From the NCBI RefSeq assembly GCF_000422445.1, contig NZ_AULU01000020.1:1-64000 (forward strand): DNA of 64,000 bases, in the 5' to 3' direction. The notes beneath the pieces were generated by a model, which saw nothing but the letters and a program-made list of their open reading frames with translations, searched no databases and was not told the origin of the DNA. How positions within the stretch are numbered: the stretch's first letter is position 1; each line of letters begins with the position of its first letter. The position numbers and the translations under genes were made by a program. This DNA is from Paenibacillus assamensis DSM 18201. Its GTDB lineage: Bacteria; Bacillota; Bacilli; Paenibacillales; Paenibacillaceae. Of this stretch, positions 25,864-34,280 are shown piece by piece.

Positions 25864-27753
25864 CTAAGGAGTTACAATATTGGACATAATGTCGAACGTA
25901 TCCAAAAGCTCTAAAAATTCATTCAGTTTCGCAGAATCACCCGATATAGCTAAGTGACCATCTGCCAGTGCTTGTTCTGGTGTAAGTTGACCCGTTCCTA
26001 TTTTATAAAATGCCGCTTTGTCGATAGTTAGGGCAGCATCCGGTTGGTCTACTGCTGCTGCTTTGTATGTCAACACACTATTTTCCACATACAGTGTGTA
26101 CGTCTCGGTTATATCTGTGAAGGTCACATGTATCGTGACGGTGATCCCCTCCGCCTTTGGCCCATTCAATTTAATCGCCAACAGCTTGAAGAAGTCATCT
26201 ACTGGCACATCGTTTAACATCTTCGATGAATTTTTCGTTTCGGATTTGACGCCATGTCTGAGTTCGTGGGCACCAGACAGATATACATTGCGCCAAATCG
26301 CAGATTCTGCTTGGAATCCCAGTTGTTCAAAGGCATCAGCTAGCAATTGCTTCGCTTCTTCATGCTCTGGTTCGTACATAACGACATGCTTCAAAATTTG
26401 AGCAACCCACCGGTACTCTCCTTTTTCATAATCGACTCTAGCTTGTTCGATTACCTTTGACGCTCCACCTATATATTGAACATACTTTTGGGCAGACTCA
26501 ACTTGAGGTAACGGATTCAAATCGGATGGATTGCCGCTGTAATACCCTAAGTAAAAATTGTATATCGCTTTCACATTGTGCTTAAGCGTCCCATAATAGC
26601 CTCGATTTCCCCAATACGTATTCAACGTAGAAGGAAGTTGAATCGCTTCTGCGATTTCATCCATCGTATATCCATGATTAGCTAGGCGAACGGTTTGATC
26701 ATGCATAAATTTGTACATATCACGCTGCATTTTTAAATGGTATAGGGCATTTTCCTTCCCAAACGCAGGCCACGCATGTATCATAATCAACGCTTCAAGC
26801 TCAACATTTTCACAAAAATCAATCGTTGTATCCAGAGCATGCACCCATGCTAATGCATCTCGTGGCTTTGCACCTCGTAGTGTATAGATTTGATGCATCG
26901 TTCTATTGGCATTTTCGGATGCAAACATGACCTTATAATCATGAATATAAAAATGCATCTCCGAAGGAGCTTCTGTGTTTAGAGCCAATTGGAATTGAAA
27001 CGTGATGCCATCAATTTCTGTTTTAAGGAAGTTTTCCTGGACTTCGGTTGTAGGTGCTTTAAAGCTTATCGTACCACTACCTACATCAAGGCCTATGCCA
27101 GCGTTTATTTGCCCTGTTGGACCAATCGGCAGCATCGCTCCAGCTTGATATTGTGCACGACGACTCATGATTGTACCTAATAGTACTTGCTCACTCATCG
27201 TTTCTTTGGTGAAGTTTTCTGGGGCAATAATCGGGATATTTGCGTTCTCCGCATAGTGCAGTATACCATGGATGCCACCATAATGATCAATATGGCTTTG
27301 GCTAATAATAATGGCGGATACCGGTTTTTTGGGTCTATGTTTATAATACAGCTGCATGACTGCTTTGGCCGATTCTATCGTTGATTGTGTATCACACACA
27401 ATCACTCCTGTTTTACCTTCGATCAGAATCGTGTAGGCTAATCCTTGACCTCGTACTTGATAAACACCCTCAACGACTTCAAATAAGCCTGTAATCGTCT
27501 GCAATTGTCCATTTCTCCATAAGCTTGGATTCACTGTCTCAGGCGCAGGGTCTTGCTCTATAAATTTCATTTGTTCGATATCCCAAGCAATTTCACCTTC
27601 ATCATTAAACACTTTCGTTTCTAATGGAGCGATGAACCCTTTTTTAGCCTCTTCATAATCTTGTTTATTTTCAAAGTTCAACTCGTTATAAAAATGTTCG
27701 TGTACTTTTTTTGTAAAAGAAGTAGCTGATCGAGATGCAGCTTCATTTGCCAT
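25864..27753 (-). CDS. Alkylsulfatase-like metallo-beta-lactamase protein, altered metal site
   Basis: 629 residues with the layout of linear alkylsulfatases (SdsA1/BDS1 type): metallo-beta-lactamase fold at about 90-330, helical dimerisation domain to about 500, and an SCP2-like C-terminus. YTLRGAKPRDALAWVHALD is typical. The first zinc motif reads SQSHIDHYGG; the usual pattern is HxHxDH, so the first histidine is Gln. The later IHAWPAFG also differs from the common HHWPTWG. No signal peptide is visible. It may be a divergent sulfatase or have another substrate. Confidence 0.8.
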   Translation of the reverse strand: MANEAASRSATSFTKKVHEHFYNELNFENKQDYEEAKKGFIAPLETKVFNDEGEIAWDIEQMKFIEQDPAPETVNPSLWRNGQLQTITGLFEVVEGVYQVRGQGLAYTILIEGKTGVIVCDTQSTIESAKAVMQLYYKHRPKKPVSAIIISQSHIDHYGGIHGILHYAENANIPIIAPENFTKETMSEQVLLGTIMSRRAQYQAGAMLPIGPTGQINAGIGLDVGSGTISFKAPTTEVQENFLKTEIDGITFQFQLALNTEAPSEMHFYIHDYKVMFASENANRTMHQIYTLRGAKPRDALAWVHALDTTIDFCENVELEALIMIHAWPAFGKENALYHLKMQRDMYKFMHDQTVRLANHGYTMDEIAEAIQLPSTLNTYWGNRGYYGTLKHNVKAIYNFYLGYYSGNPSDLNPLPQVESAQKYVQYIGGASKVIEQARVDYEKGEYRWVAQILKHVVMYEPEHEEAKQLLADAFEQLGFQAESAIWRNVYLSGAHELRHGVKSETKNSSKMLNDVPVDDFFKLLAIKLNGPKAEGITVTIHVTFTDITETYTLYVENSVLTYKAAAVDQPDAALTIDKAAFYKIGTGQLTPEQALADGHLAISGDSAKLNEFLELLDTFDIMSNIVTP

Positions 27754-27909
27754 TTACGAATACCTCCGTATGTTTACTCACTTGTATAGTTGTCAAAACA
27801 TAATGCGTAATGTGAAAACGCCTGCTATATTCATTGCTATTGTCTCCGTTTTTTCAATGTTTATGTTAAGCACAACAGCCGTATATAGACAGTCGCTTTC
27901 CAAACAAAG

Positions 27910-27955
27910 AAAAAGCCCATGAAATCCTAGTATCTCACTGGACCGCATGGGCTAA
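27910..27955 (-). terminator. Terminator of the blaI-blaR1-type operon
   Basis: AGCCCATG pairs with CATGGGCT over a 24-base loop and the minus strand continues with TTTTTC. It lies about 75 bases after the stop at 28027. Confidence 0.7.
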
Positions 27956-28026
27956 CCGCTTCAATAACTTAGAGTAATTCGCGCTGGGCTAACTCGTATA
28001 TTAGCTGCGCACGATTACACCTTATT

Positions 28027-29868
28027 TTATTTTTTAACCGCTTCTTTTAACAGTTCAATCTTGTCTTTTTTAGACATATCAAATGTAGCTGAAACGCTGT
28101 ACTCATGCTTATCATCATGCCAGAACATATACTTTGGATAAATATCGGCTGGCAAATCATCCTCAAAGAAACCTTTTTTCTTCCCAGCATCTACGCCCAT
28201 TGTATACTTAGAAATCGCAATCGTGTCTTTACCGTTCGTATATTCCAGACGAATAGTTGCCGCTTCTGTCCAATCTATCTTTTTTACGTAAATAGGTTTA
28301 CCGCTCTTCTTCCCTTCGGCTCGTACTTCTTCAACGAATTTTCCTTCTGTTGGCCCTTCGATTCTAGCTTTTGAGAATGTAAATCCCTCTGGCAAGTTGG
28401 ACGGCTGCTGTAAAATGGACCCTTCTAGCGTCGAGGCTTTTTTCTTGTAGTCCTCGTAGCTGCTGTAATGATCGATTCCACCCCAATAGCTTAGATCCAG
28501 TCCACTATTGATGTCTTTGTATTTATGATACAAAACAAACATGTCGCCTGTTTGTTCATGTAGTTGTTTCACTCTATTTTTCTCGTCTTCAATAAACTTT
28601 AAATGCTCCGCAGGTATGGATTTGGCTGCTTCAGCGGATTTTCGGTTAGCTTCGTCTATTGCTTTCTTATAGCTCGCACGTTCTTGCGCAGAATCTACTC
28701 CCTCAGGGTAAACAATCGCTGGTTGTGGTGTATGGCCTGTATGGCTTTCTTTAGCATTAACCAATGATACGCTGCCAAGCGCAAGAAGCATCGTTAATCC
28801 TAGAATAGATAATTTATATGATTTTTTATGAAAATGTTTAATCATGATAAGTCTCCTTTTCATTTGTTTATGAGTGGCAGACAAAGCAGCAACCCCTGGC
28901 TGCTGATGATGCCCAGTAAAATGCTCCAGCACGTGGAGAATCGTTAGCCCGTAGGCATGGTTTTGCTGCGGACTCAATCGATCCAGTGCACATGCATCAC
29001 ACGCAAGCTCTTGATGCTGCCTTGCTTTGTGAACAGCAAGCCATAGGAGCGGATTGAACCAATGGAGAATCAGTAGGAAGTGCATCATCCAATTGACAGC
29101 CACATCCCAGCGCTTAATATGTGCAAATTCATGCACGAGAATATAGCGCAGCTGATCCCTTTGTAGTGTTACAAGCAATCTGGGTGATATAACGATCGCA
29201 GGGTTTCGTAAGCCAACCACTGCTGGTCCGGGAATTTGCTCTGAGGCGACGAAGCGAACGTTTCGTTGTACATTCAATAACTGCTTCGTCTCCTGAAATA
29301 ATGACGATAAATAAGGAGTGTCAATGGCTCGGCCTGCACGAAGCGCTTGTTTTAAGCGAAATTGATCAACTACGGTCTTTATAGTTAGTATCATAACGCC
29401 TGCAAACCATATCACCATCAGCATATTTATGAATCCGAATTGCTTGACAATGCTCCACCATGAAGCATCTTCTTGCCCCATCCCAGATAAAAGATTCTCA
29501 TTTGTTCCATCCGTTATTTCGATATTGGAAAGCCCTTGAGCATAAACGCCATCTTCCAAGATCCCTCGCGTGTCCTTCCGCCAATGATGCCAACTCGCTG
29601 AATCTTGAACTCGCTCATGCACACTAGGCGCAATACTTTCCAGTGCGAACATATTGTATACACTTAGCGATGATTCTGGTGCCCATGGGAGCAGCAGACG
29701 GATGACGACAGGCATCCACAGTAAATAGTGCCATCTCGCTTCCAGTTTGTTTTTCATTATAAATTGCAAAACGAGTACAAATATAACTAATATGCTTGCC
29801 ATGAAGGATGCCTGAATGACCCACTCGAAAATGGACAATAAACTTGCATATAAGGAAGAACCCATCAT
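28027..29868 (-). CDS. BlaR1/MecR1-type M56 membrane metalloprotease with a non-penicillin sensor domain
   Basis: 613 residues. The N-terminal half has membrane spans (about 10-35, 45-60, 145-165) and the zinc protease motif HEFAH at 246-250. A further hydrophobic span near 350-370 leads to an outside domain that ends the protein. This domain (about 375-613, with LDLSYWGGIDHYSSYEDYKK and GPTEGKFVEEVRAEGKKSGK) is not the penicillin-binding domain of BlaR1 and resembles DUF4367-like exported domains. The start overlaps the blaI-type gene by four bases. The protease probably cleaves that repressor when the outer domain senses an unknown signal. Confidence 0.85.
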   Translation of the reverse strand: MMGSSLYASLLSIFEWVIQASFMASILVIFVLVLQFIMKNKLEARWHYLLWMPVVIRLLLPWAPESSLSVYNMFALESIAPSVHERVQDSASWHHWRKDTRGILEDGVYAQGLSNIEITDGTNENLLSGMGQEDASWWSIVKQFGFINMLMVIWFAGVMILTIKTVVDQFRLKQALRAGRAIDTPYLSSLFQETKQLLNVQRNVRFVASEQIPGPAVVGLRNPAIVISPRLLVTLQRDQLRYILVHEFAHIKRWDVAVNWMMHFLLILHWFNPLLWLAVHKARQHQELACDACALDRLSPQQNHAYGLTILHVLEHFTGHHQQPGVAALSATHKQMKRRLIMIKHFHKKSYKLSILGLTMLLALGSVSLVNAKESHTGHTPQPAIVYPEGVDSAQERASYKKAIDEANRKSAEAAKSIPAEHLKFIEDEKNRVKQLHEQTGDMFVLYHKYKDINSGLDLSYWGGIDHYSSYEDYKKKASTLEGSILQQPSNLPEGFTFSKARIEGPTEGKFVEEVRAEGKKSGKPIYVKKIDWTEAATIRLEYTNGKDTIAISKYTMGVDAGKKKGFFEDDLPADIYPKYMFWHDDKHEYSVSATFDMSKKDKIELLKEAVKK

Positions 29869-30275
29869 CTATCTCTCTTTTCTTGTTGTTTGTCGCTGCC
29901 ATTATCGTCAAATAAAGCTTTCAATGCCTCAATCTCCTGGGTATTCAATTTTTCATCTTCTAAAAAGTGGGCCAGCATCGGCCTCCATGATCCGCCATAC
30001 AGCTTTTTAACAAAAGATTTAGTTTCAGCTCGCAAATATTCCTGCTCGCTAATGAGCGGATAAAATAGCTGAAAACGCTTTGCACTATTATCTAGCTTCA
30101 CCCCAACTGCTTCTTTCTGCACCAAACGGTTCAAGAGCGTTCGAGTTGTATTCGGACTCCATTGCATTCGATCCGCCATTATTTTTACGATTTCGCTAGA
30201 CAGACGATTTGGATTTGTCCATAAAATACGCATAACTTCTAGTTCTGCATCGGTAATGGATGGTATGTGCTGCAT
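29865..30275 (-). CDS. BlaI/MecI/CopY-type repressor
   Basis: 136 residues from ATG 30275, which follows GGAGG at eight bases. The winged helix reads ITDAELEVMRILWTNPNRLS and WSPNTTRTLLNRLVQKEAV, typical of BlaI, with a helical dimerisation tail. Earlier in-frame ATGs lack ribosome sites. Palindromes of the form ACTAC-n4-GTAGT at 30328-30367 overlap its promoter, so it should repress itself, the protease gene and the gene at 30436-31173, which carries the same sites. Confidence 0.9.
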   Translation of the reverse strand: MQHIPSITDAELEVMRILWTNPNRLSSEIVKIMADRMQWSPNTTRTLLNRLVQKEAVGVKLDNSAKRFQLFYPLISEQEYLRAETKSFVKKLYGGSWRPMLAHFLEDEKLNTQEIEALKALFDDNGSDKQQEKRDR

Positions 30276-30327
30276 TTGTGAAACCTCCACGGTCCATTTT
30301 CTCAGATTACGTGTAGACAATTTTCAG

Positions 30328-30380
30328 ACTACGTATGTAGTTATATATTAGATACTACATTTGTAGTTTAGTAATGTCAA
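30328..30380 (-). promoter_or_regulatory. Promoter with two BlaI-type operators (repressor operon)
   Basis: On the minus strand TTGACA (30375-30380) and TAGTAT (30352-30357) are 17 bases apart. The palindrome ACTACAAATGTAGT (30354-30367) covers the spacer and the -10 box. A second, ACTACATACGTAGT, lies at 30328-30341, 26 bases further. This arrangement fits a BlaI-type repressor. Confidence 0.85.
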
Positions 30381-30435
30381 CCTATTTAGTCGAGAAAAGT
30401 TGCCATATATTTGGTACCATGCAGCATCTTTATAA

Positions 30436-31173
30436 CTATTTTTTCTTGATTGCTTTTTTCAAAATTTCGATCTTTTTCTTTTTTGACATATCAAATGTTG
30501 TGGATATACTGTAGCCATACGTATTATCCTGCCAGTACACATATTTAGGATAAATATGTTTCGGGAGCTCATCTTCGTAATATCCTTTTTTCTTCGTGGA
30601 ATTTTTGTCTAATATAAACTTAGAAAGAGCAATAGTATCTTTGCCATTCGTATATTTCAGACGAATACTTGCGGCTTCTTTCCAATCTATCTTCTTTGTA
30701 TAGAGCGGTTTTCCACTTTTCTTGCCTTCGGCTCTCGCTTCAGCAACGAACTTCCCTTCCGTCGGGCCTTCGATTGATGCTTCTGAAAACGTATAGCCCT
30801 TTGGTAAATTGGAAGGCTGCTGCAAGATTGAGCCTTTCAGCGTAGAGGCTTTTTTCATATAGTCCTCATACGTTTTGTAGGAATGCATCCCTCCCCAGAA
30901 GCTTAGATCAAGTCCGCTATTCAATACTTTGTATTTATGATACAGAATAAACATATCACCGGACTTCTCGCTTAACTCCTTTACTCTTTTCAATTCATTT
31001 TCAATAAACTTTTTGTCTTCTTCCGGAATAGCTTGGGTTGATTTGTCTTCTTTTTTAGCAGGCTTTTGCTGCGCAGCCTTATTCGCTGCTACCCCTGCTG
31101 TAAAGTGCAAGGTGGAGCCGAACAATAAGACTCCGCTTAGTACTGCAACTGCTGCTTTTGATGCTGTGTTCAT
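30436..31173 (-). CDS. Exported stand-alone copy of the BlaR1-type sensor domain
   Basis: 245 residues. A signal peptide (MNTASKAAVAVLSGVLLFGS) is followed by a domain that matches residues about 400-613 of the neighbouring M56 protein almost throughout (GPTEGKFVAEARAEGKKSGK, YPKYVYWQDNTYGYSISTTF). The protease half is absent. Its promoter carries the same paired operators, so it belongs to the same regulon. It may compete for the signal, protect its target, or be the induced output. Confidence 0.85.
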   Translation of the reverse strand: MNTASKAAVAVLSGVLLFGSTLHFTAGVAANKAAQQKPAKKEDKSTQAIPEEDKKFIENELKRVKELSEKSGDMFILYHKYKVLNSGLDLSFWGGMHSYKTYEDYMKKASTLKGSILQQPSNLPKGYTFSEASIEGPTEGKFVAEARAEGKKSGKPLYTKKIDWKEAASIRLKYTNGKDTIALSKFILDKNSTKKKGYYEDELPKHIYPKYVYWQDNTYGYSISTTFDMSKKKKIEILKKAIKKK

Positions 31174-31211
31174 AGTTGTGTTTCTCCTTTCTACCTCATT
31201 CTGATTTTTAA

Positions 31212-31263
31212 ACTACAATTGTAGTTACAAGCTAATACTACATCTGTAGTTTGGTGATGTCAA
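31212..31263 (-). promoter_or_regulatory. Promoter with two BlaI-type operators (stand-alone sensor gene)
   Basis: TTGACA (31258-31263) and TAGTAT (31235-31240) are 17 bases apart on the minus strand. Palindromes ACTACAGATGTAGT (31237-31250) and ACTACAATTGTAGT (31212-31225, perfect) are 25 bases apart. The layout and even flanking bases repeat those at 30328-30380. Confidence 0.85.
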
Positions 31264-31378
31264 CCTATTTCCATAGAAAAGACCCTTTTATTTTTGTATC
31301 AGTAATTACATATAAGACGCTGAATTACAAAAAACTCCCCCTACTTATGTAGAAGGAGTAAATATACTTGTATCGTTT

Positions 31379-31540
31379 TTATATTCCAGTATTTATAACT
31401 CCATAATGAATAAGATCCTCATACTTACCTTCTTTATAAACATGCTGTACAAGCCTGCCTTCTTCCAGCATGGGTTCTGTGCTCTTCATTGTACATAGTC
31501 CTGCCTCCTCCATATACTTACCCAGCTTAATCCCATTTTA
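31379..31540 (-). pseudogene. C-terminal remnant of a GNAT acetyltransferase
   Basis: The minus strand reads IKLGKYMEEAGLCTMKSTEP and ends EGKYEDLIHYGVINTGI then stop. This resembles the last 50 residues of RimJ/RimL-type acetyltransferases. No start and no upstream domain remain. The rest of 31264-31728 holds a small hairpin near 31333-31360 and the promoter block of the SMI1/KNR4 genes. Confidence 0.55.
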
Positions 31541-31570
31541 TTAAGTGCCCTACATATGAGGATTCTTGAT

Positions 31571-31625
31571 ATAGTATAATAGTGGGATTTTATCGTCAAT
31601 CGATTTACGTTAAAATAATATACAA
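31571..31625 (+). promoter_or_regulatory. Promoter block of the SMI1/KNR4 genes
   Basis: ATAGTATAATAGTGGGAT with TATAAT at 31575-31580, followed by CGTCAA and TTAAAATAATATA. The same block stands in front of the SMI1/KNR4 pseudogene at 14399. Conservation between the duplicates supports a regulatory role; no clear -35 box was found. Confidence 0.5.
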
Positions 31626-31728
31626 TTCTATTCATATGTTCGTTTACAGCACTACTCTGAATACAGTTTTACCTATTGCAGTTAGTCGATAAAAATTCCA
31701 AATATATCCTGCTAGGAGGAGCTGCGAC

Positions 31729-32283
31729 ATGGTATGGCAAGCTATTTTCGAAAGGTGTTACCACAAGTGTCCCGAATTGTCAGAACAACAATTAGAACGC
31801 TTTATACATACTTGGAATCAACCTCTATCCGAGCACGAAATTCAGGAAATCATAGAAAGACAGCGCAACCCTTTTCCAGTAACAGATCCCCTACATAAAC
31901 GGTACCAACCCTTCCATCCTACAAAATGGAACATTCCGAACAAACGATTACCAACTGCTTACATAGAGTTGCTTCGTTATTCCAATGGCGGTGAGTTCAG
32001 CAATGGGGAAAGGCATTTTCAATTTTTTAGCGCTGATGAGTTGAGGTCCATGATGCTTGCCTATGAATTTCCCGAGTATATGCCTGGAGCTGTACCATTT
32101 GCCATGGATGGATGCGGCCATCATTATGCATGGGACATGAGAACAGACAAGCATCAAGATGAATATCCTATTCTCGTAACTCACTCAGGAAATTTAGGTT
32201 ATGAGGATGCTGTGCCTATTGCTGAGACATTTATGGAACTGTGCAAAGGGACTATTTCAGCTGAACATATACGATATGGCTAA
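31729..32283 (+). CDS. SMI1/KNR4-family protein
   Basis: 184 residues with the SMI1/KNR4 (SUKH) core: PNKRLPTAYIELLRYSNGGE, then FFSADELRSMMLAYEFPEY and YAWDMRTD. SUKH proteins are common immunity proteins against polymorphic nuclease toxins. A strong GGAGGAGC site precedes ATG 31729. The next gene, also with a SUKH domain, follows on the same strand 127 bases later. No toxin gene is adjacent. Confidence 0.85.
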   Translation: MVWQAIFERCYHKCPELSEQQLERFIHTWNQPLSEHEIQEIIERQRNPFPVTDPLHKRYQPFHPTKWNIPNKRLPTAYIELLRYSNGGEFSNGERHFQFFSADELRSMMLAYEFPEYMPGAVPFAMDGCGHHYAWDMRTDKHQDEYPILVTHSGNLGYEDAVPIAETFMELCKGTISAEHIRYG

Positions 32284-32410
32284 AAACAAAACTCGTACGG
32301 CATGCCTATTAAGTTTAGTATCTCTTGCATGATTTACTCTAATAGATGTATTGCATGATTATCCGGTTTATATCGTGAACTTTTTAACCATTACAATGTT
32401 GGAGGATACA

Positions 32411-33796
32411 ATGGATCAATCCCTTATTGAACAATTCAATCAATGGCATGAAGAAGACAAACATCAGTATATCGTGGATACATTGTTGTCCATTCCCGAG
32501 AATGAATGGGATTATGAGGCTTTTAGTCGAATAGGAAGAGCCTATAACAATTTGGGCCTTTATGAAGAGGCACTCCAACAATTCGATAAAATTGCTGAAG
32601 AAGGACAACAAGATTCACTGTGGCATTATCGGGTTGGCTTTGCCCTATTTCATCTAAGAAGATTTGAAGACGCGGTTCAGGCTCTGCGTTCCGCTGATGA
32701 ACTTGAAGCTGGTGATCCGAACATCGAATATTTGTTAACATTAAGTGTGCAAAAGGCTAAAAAACAGCAGCGAGAAGAGCTTCGGATTGCCGCGAAGCGA
32801 AAACATGCTATTGAATCGCACGGGTCAACAGCAGATAATATTCCTTTTGCGAATATTTCCTTAGATGATTTTTGGGAGGATAGTGAATATGCGAAACAAT
32901 CTTATCTCTCTGATCCTCCGTCTGTTGAGATGATCCATTCAATCGAAGATGAGTTAGGATACAAGCTCCCCTCCTCTTACATCACACTGATGAAGCAGCA
33001 GAATGGAGGAATTCCTAAGAACACCTGCTTCCCAACAGAGGAAGCAACTTCTTGGGCTGAGGATCATATTGCCATTACAGGCATTATGGGCATTGGCCGA
33101 GAGAAAAGTTATTCCCTTTGCGGAGAGCTCGGCAGTCCGTTTATGATCGAAGAATGGGGCTATCCCGACATCGGCATCGTTATTTGTGACTGCCCTTCAG
33201 CAGGACATGACGTAGTCATGTTAGACTACCGAGCATGCGGGCGAGACGGCGAGCCTGAGGTCGTTCATGTTGATCAGGAAAATGATTATGAAATTACATT
33301 TTTAGCTGATAATTTTGAAGCCTTTATTTGTGGACTTGTAAGTGAAGAGGAATATGATACTTCCGAGGAGGACAAGACAGAGGCACTTTACAAAGTAGCC
33401 CACGGGAAGTTCTCACCCTTGCTGGAGGAGCTATGTTCACAAGTATCAGAGGTTGACCAAATTGAAATGAAAATTCGTGCGATTTGTACAAAAGTTGTTG
33501 AAGAAAAAGGACATTTTTCCTTTCATGCAGATGAATTATCGTATTTGATGTATGATGTACAGTTTTGGTTATATACAAAGTCATATCCAAATACGAATCG
33601 CGAGCAATATCTGAAAATGTATGACCAAATGATTGCCTTCGGCGGTGAATTTGGGCAAGGTGGCTATGCGCCAGGATGGATTACCGATTGGCTAGAACGG
33701 CGCATGAAGGAAGGTCAAATTATACAGGAAAATGAACGCTTACGGTTCACCGAGCCATTCACTAAGGAATTGATGAATACCCTACTGGTTATTTAA
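32411..33796 (+). CDS. TPR and SMI1/KNR4 fusion protein
   Basis: 461 residues from ATG 32411, which has GGAGG at five bases; a frame extension to 32351 lacks a site. Residues about 1-140 carry tetratricopeptide-like helices (YEAFSRIGRAYNNLGLYEEA). A SUKH domain follows (IEDELGYKLPSSYITLMKQQ, FMIEEWGYPDIGIVICDCPS). The last 140 residues form a separate acidic domain (HADELSYLMYDVQFWLYTKS). Probably an immunity-type protein. A decayed copy of its 3' half lies at 14640-15199. Confidence 0.8.
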   Translation: MDQSLIEQFNQWHEEDKHQYIVDTLLSIPENEWDYEAFSRIGRAYNNLGLYEEALQQFDKIAEEGQQDSLWHYRVGFALFHLRRFEDAVQALRSADELEAGDPNIEYLLTLSVQKAKKQQREELRIAAKRKHAIESHGSTADNIPFANISLDDFWEDSEYAKQSYLSDPPSVEMIHSIEDELGYKLPSSYITLMKQQNGGIPKNTCFPTEEATSWAEDHIAITGIMGIGREKSYSLCGELGSPFMIEEWGYPDIGIVICDCPSAGHDVVMLDYRACGRDGEPEVVHVDQENDYEITFLADNFEAFICGLVSEEEYDTSEEDKTEALYKVAHGKFSPLLEELCSQVSEVDQIEMKIRAICTKVVEEKGHFSFHADELSYLMYDVQFWLYTKSYPNTNREQYLKMYDQMIAFGGEFGQGGYAPGWITDWLERRMKEGQIIQENERLRFTEPFTKELMNTLLVI

Positions 33797-33950
33797 AGTT
33801 ATTTAAAGTTACTGAAAAAACAGCTATTATAAGGGATTGAATTCCACGCGCCTACAAAGAAGGTCGGTATGAAGTATATCCGATTTAGATGAACATTTCC
33901 GTAGGATACGATGGTGAACGCTACTCCTATAAGCTTCTAGCTTAGCCGAG

Positions 33951-34150
33951 TGACAAATGTGCAAATGTGCAGTTATTTACTCCGAAAATATCCTTTTTCG
34001 GAGTAATATTGACAAAAATGCAGTTATTTCGGTTTAGTTATCGATATCAATTGCATAATCAAGAAAAATAAATGCACGTTTGTCCAAATCCATCGAAAAT
34101 GGATAATCTCTCGTTATAGTAACTGCACTTTTGTCCAAAGCATCGATAAG
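33951..34150. repeat. Intergenic short-repeat cluster with hairpin
   Basis: A perfect 11-bp stem (33978-33988 with 33995-34005, TACTCCGAAAA) could terminate the upstream plus-strand gene. Around it lie related short words: ATGTGCAGTTATTT, AATGCAGTTATTT, and in inverted form GTAACTGCACTTTTGTCC and GCACGTTTGTCC, each near CATCGA. The rest of 33797-34234 shows no gene. Confidence 0.55.
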
Positions 34151-34234
34151 TGTACTATTGCATCGAAAGAATGCGAGTACAATTAGGAAGTAGTACGTCT
34201 GTTTCACACTACCTTTATAGGAACCAGCATGCAT

Positions 34235-34271
34235 AAAGCCCCCATCCACTGTAACGTGGTATGGGGGCTTT
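34235..34271 (-). terminator. Terminator after dctP
   Basis: AAAGCCCCCAT pairs with ATGGGGGCTTT. It lies ten bases beyond the dctP stop at 34281 on the minus strand. Confidence 0.85.
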
Positions 34272-34280
34272 ATGTATTTC

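Noticed and set aside
28027-30275. A beta-lactam resistance operon (blaI/blaR1)
   Set aside because: No beta-lactamase or PBP2a gene is near, and the receptor lacks the penicillin-binding domain.
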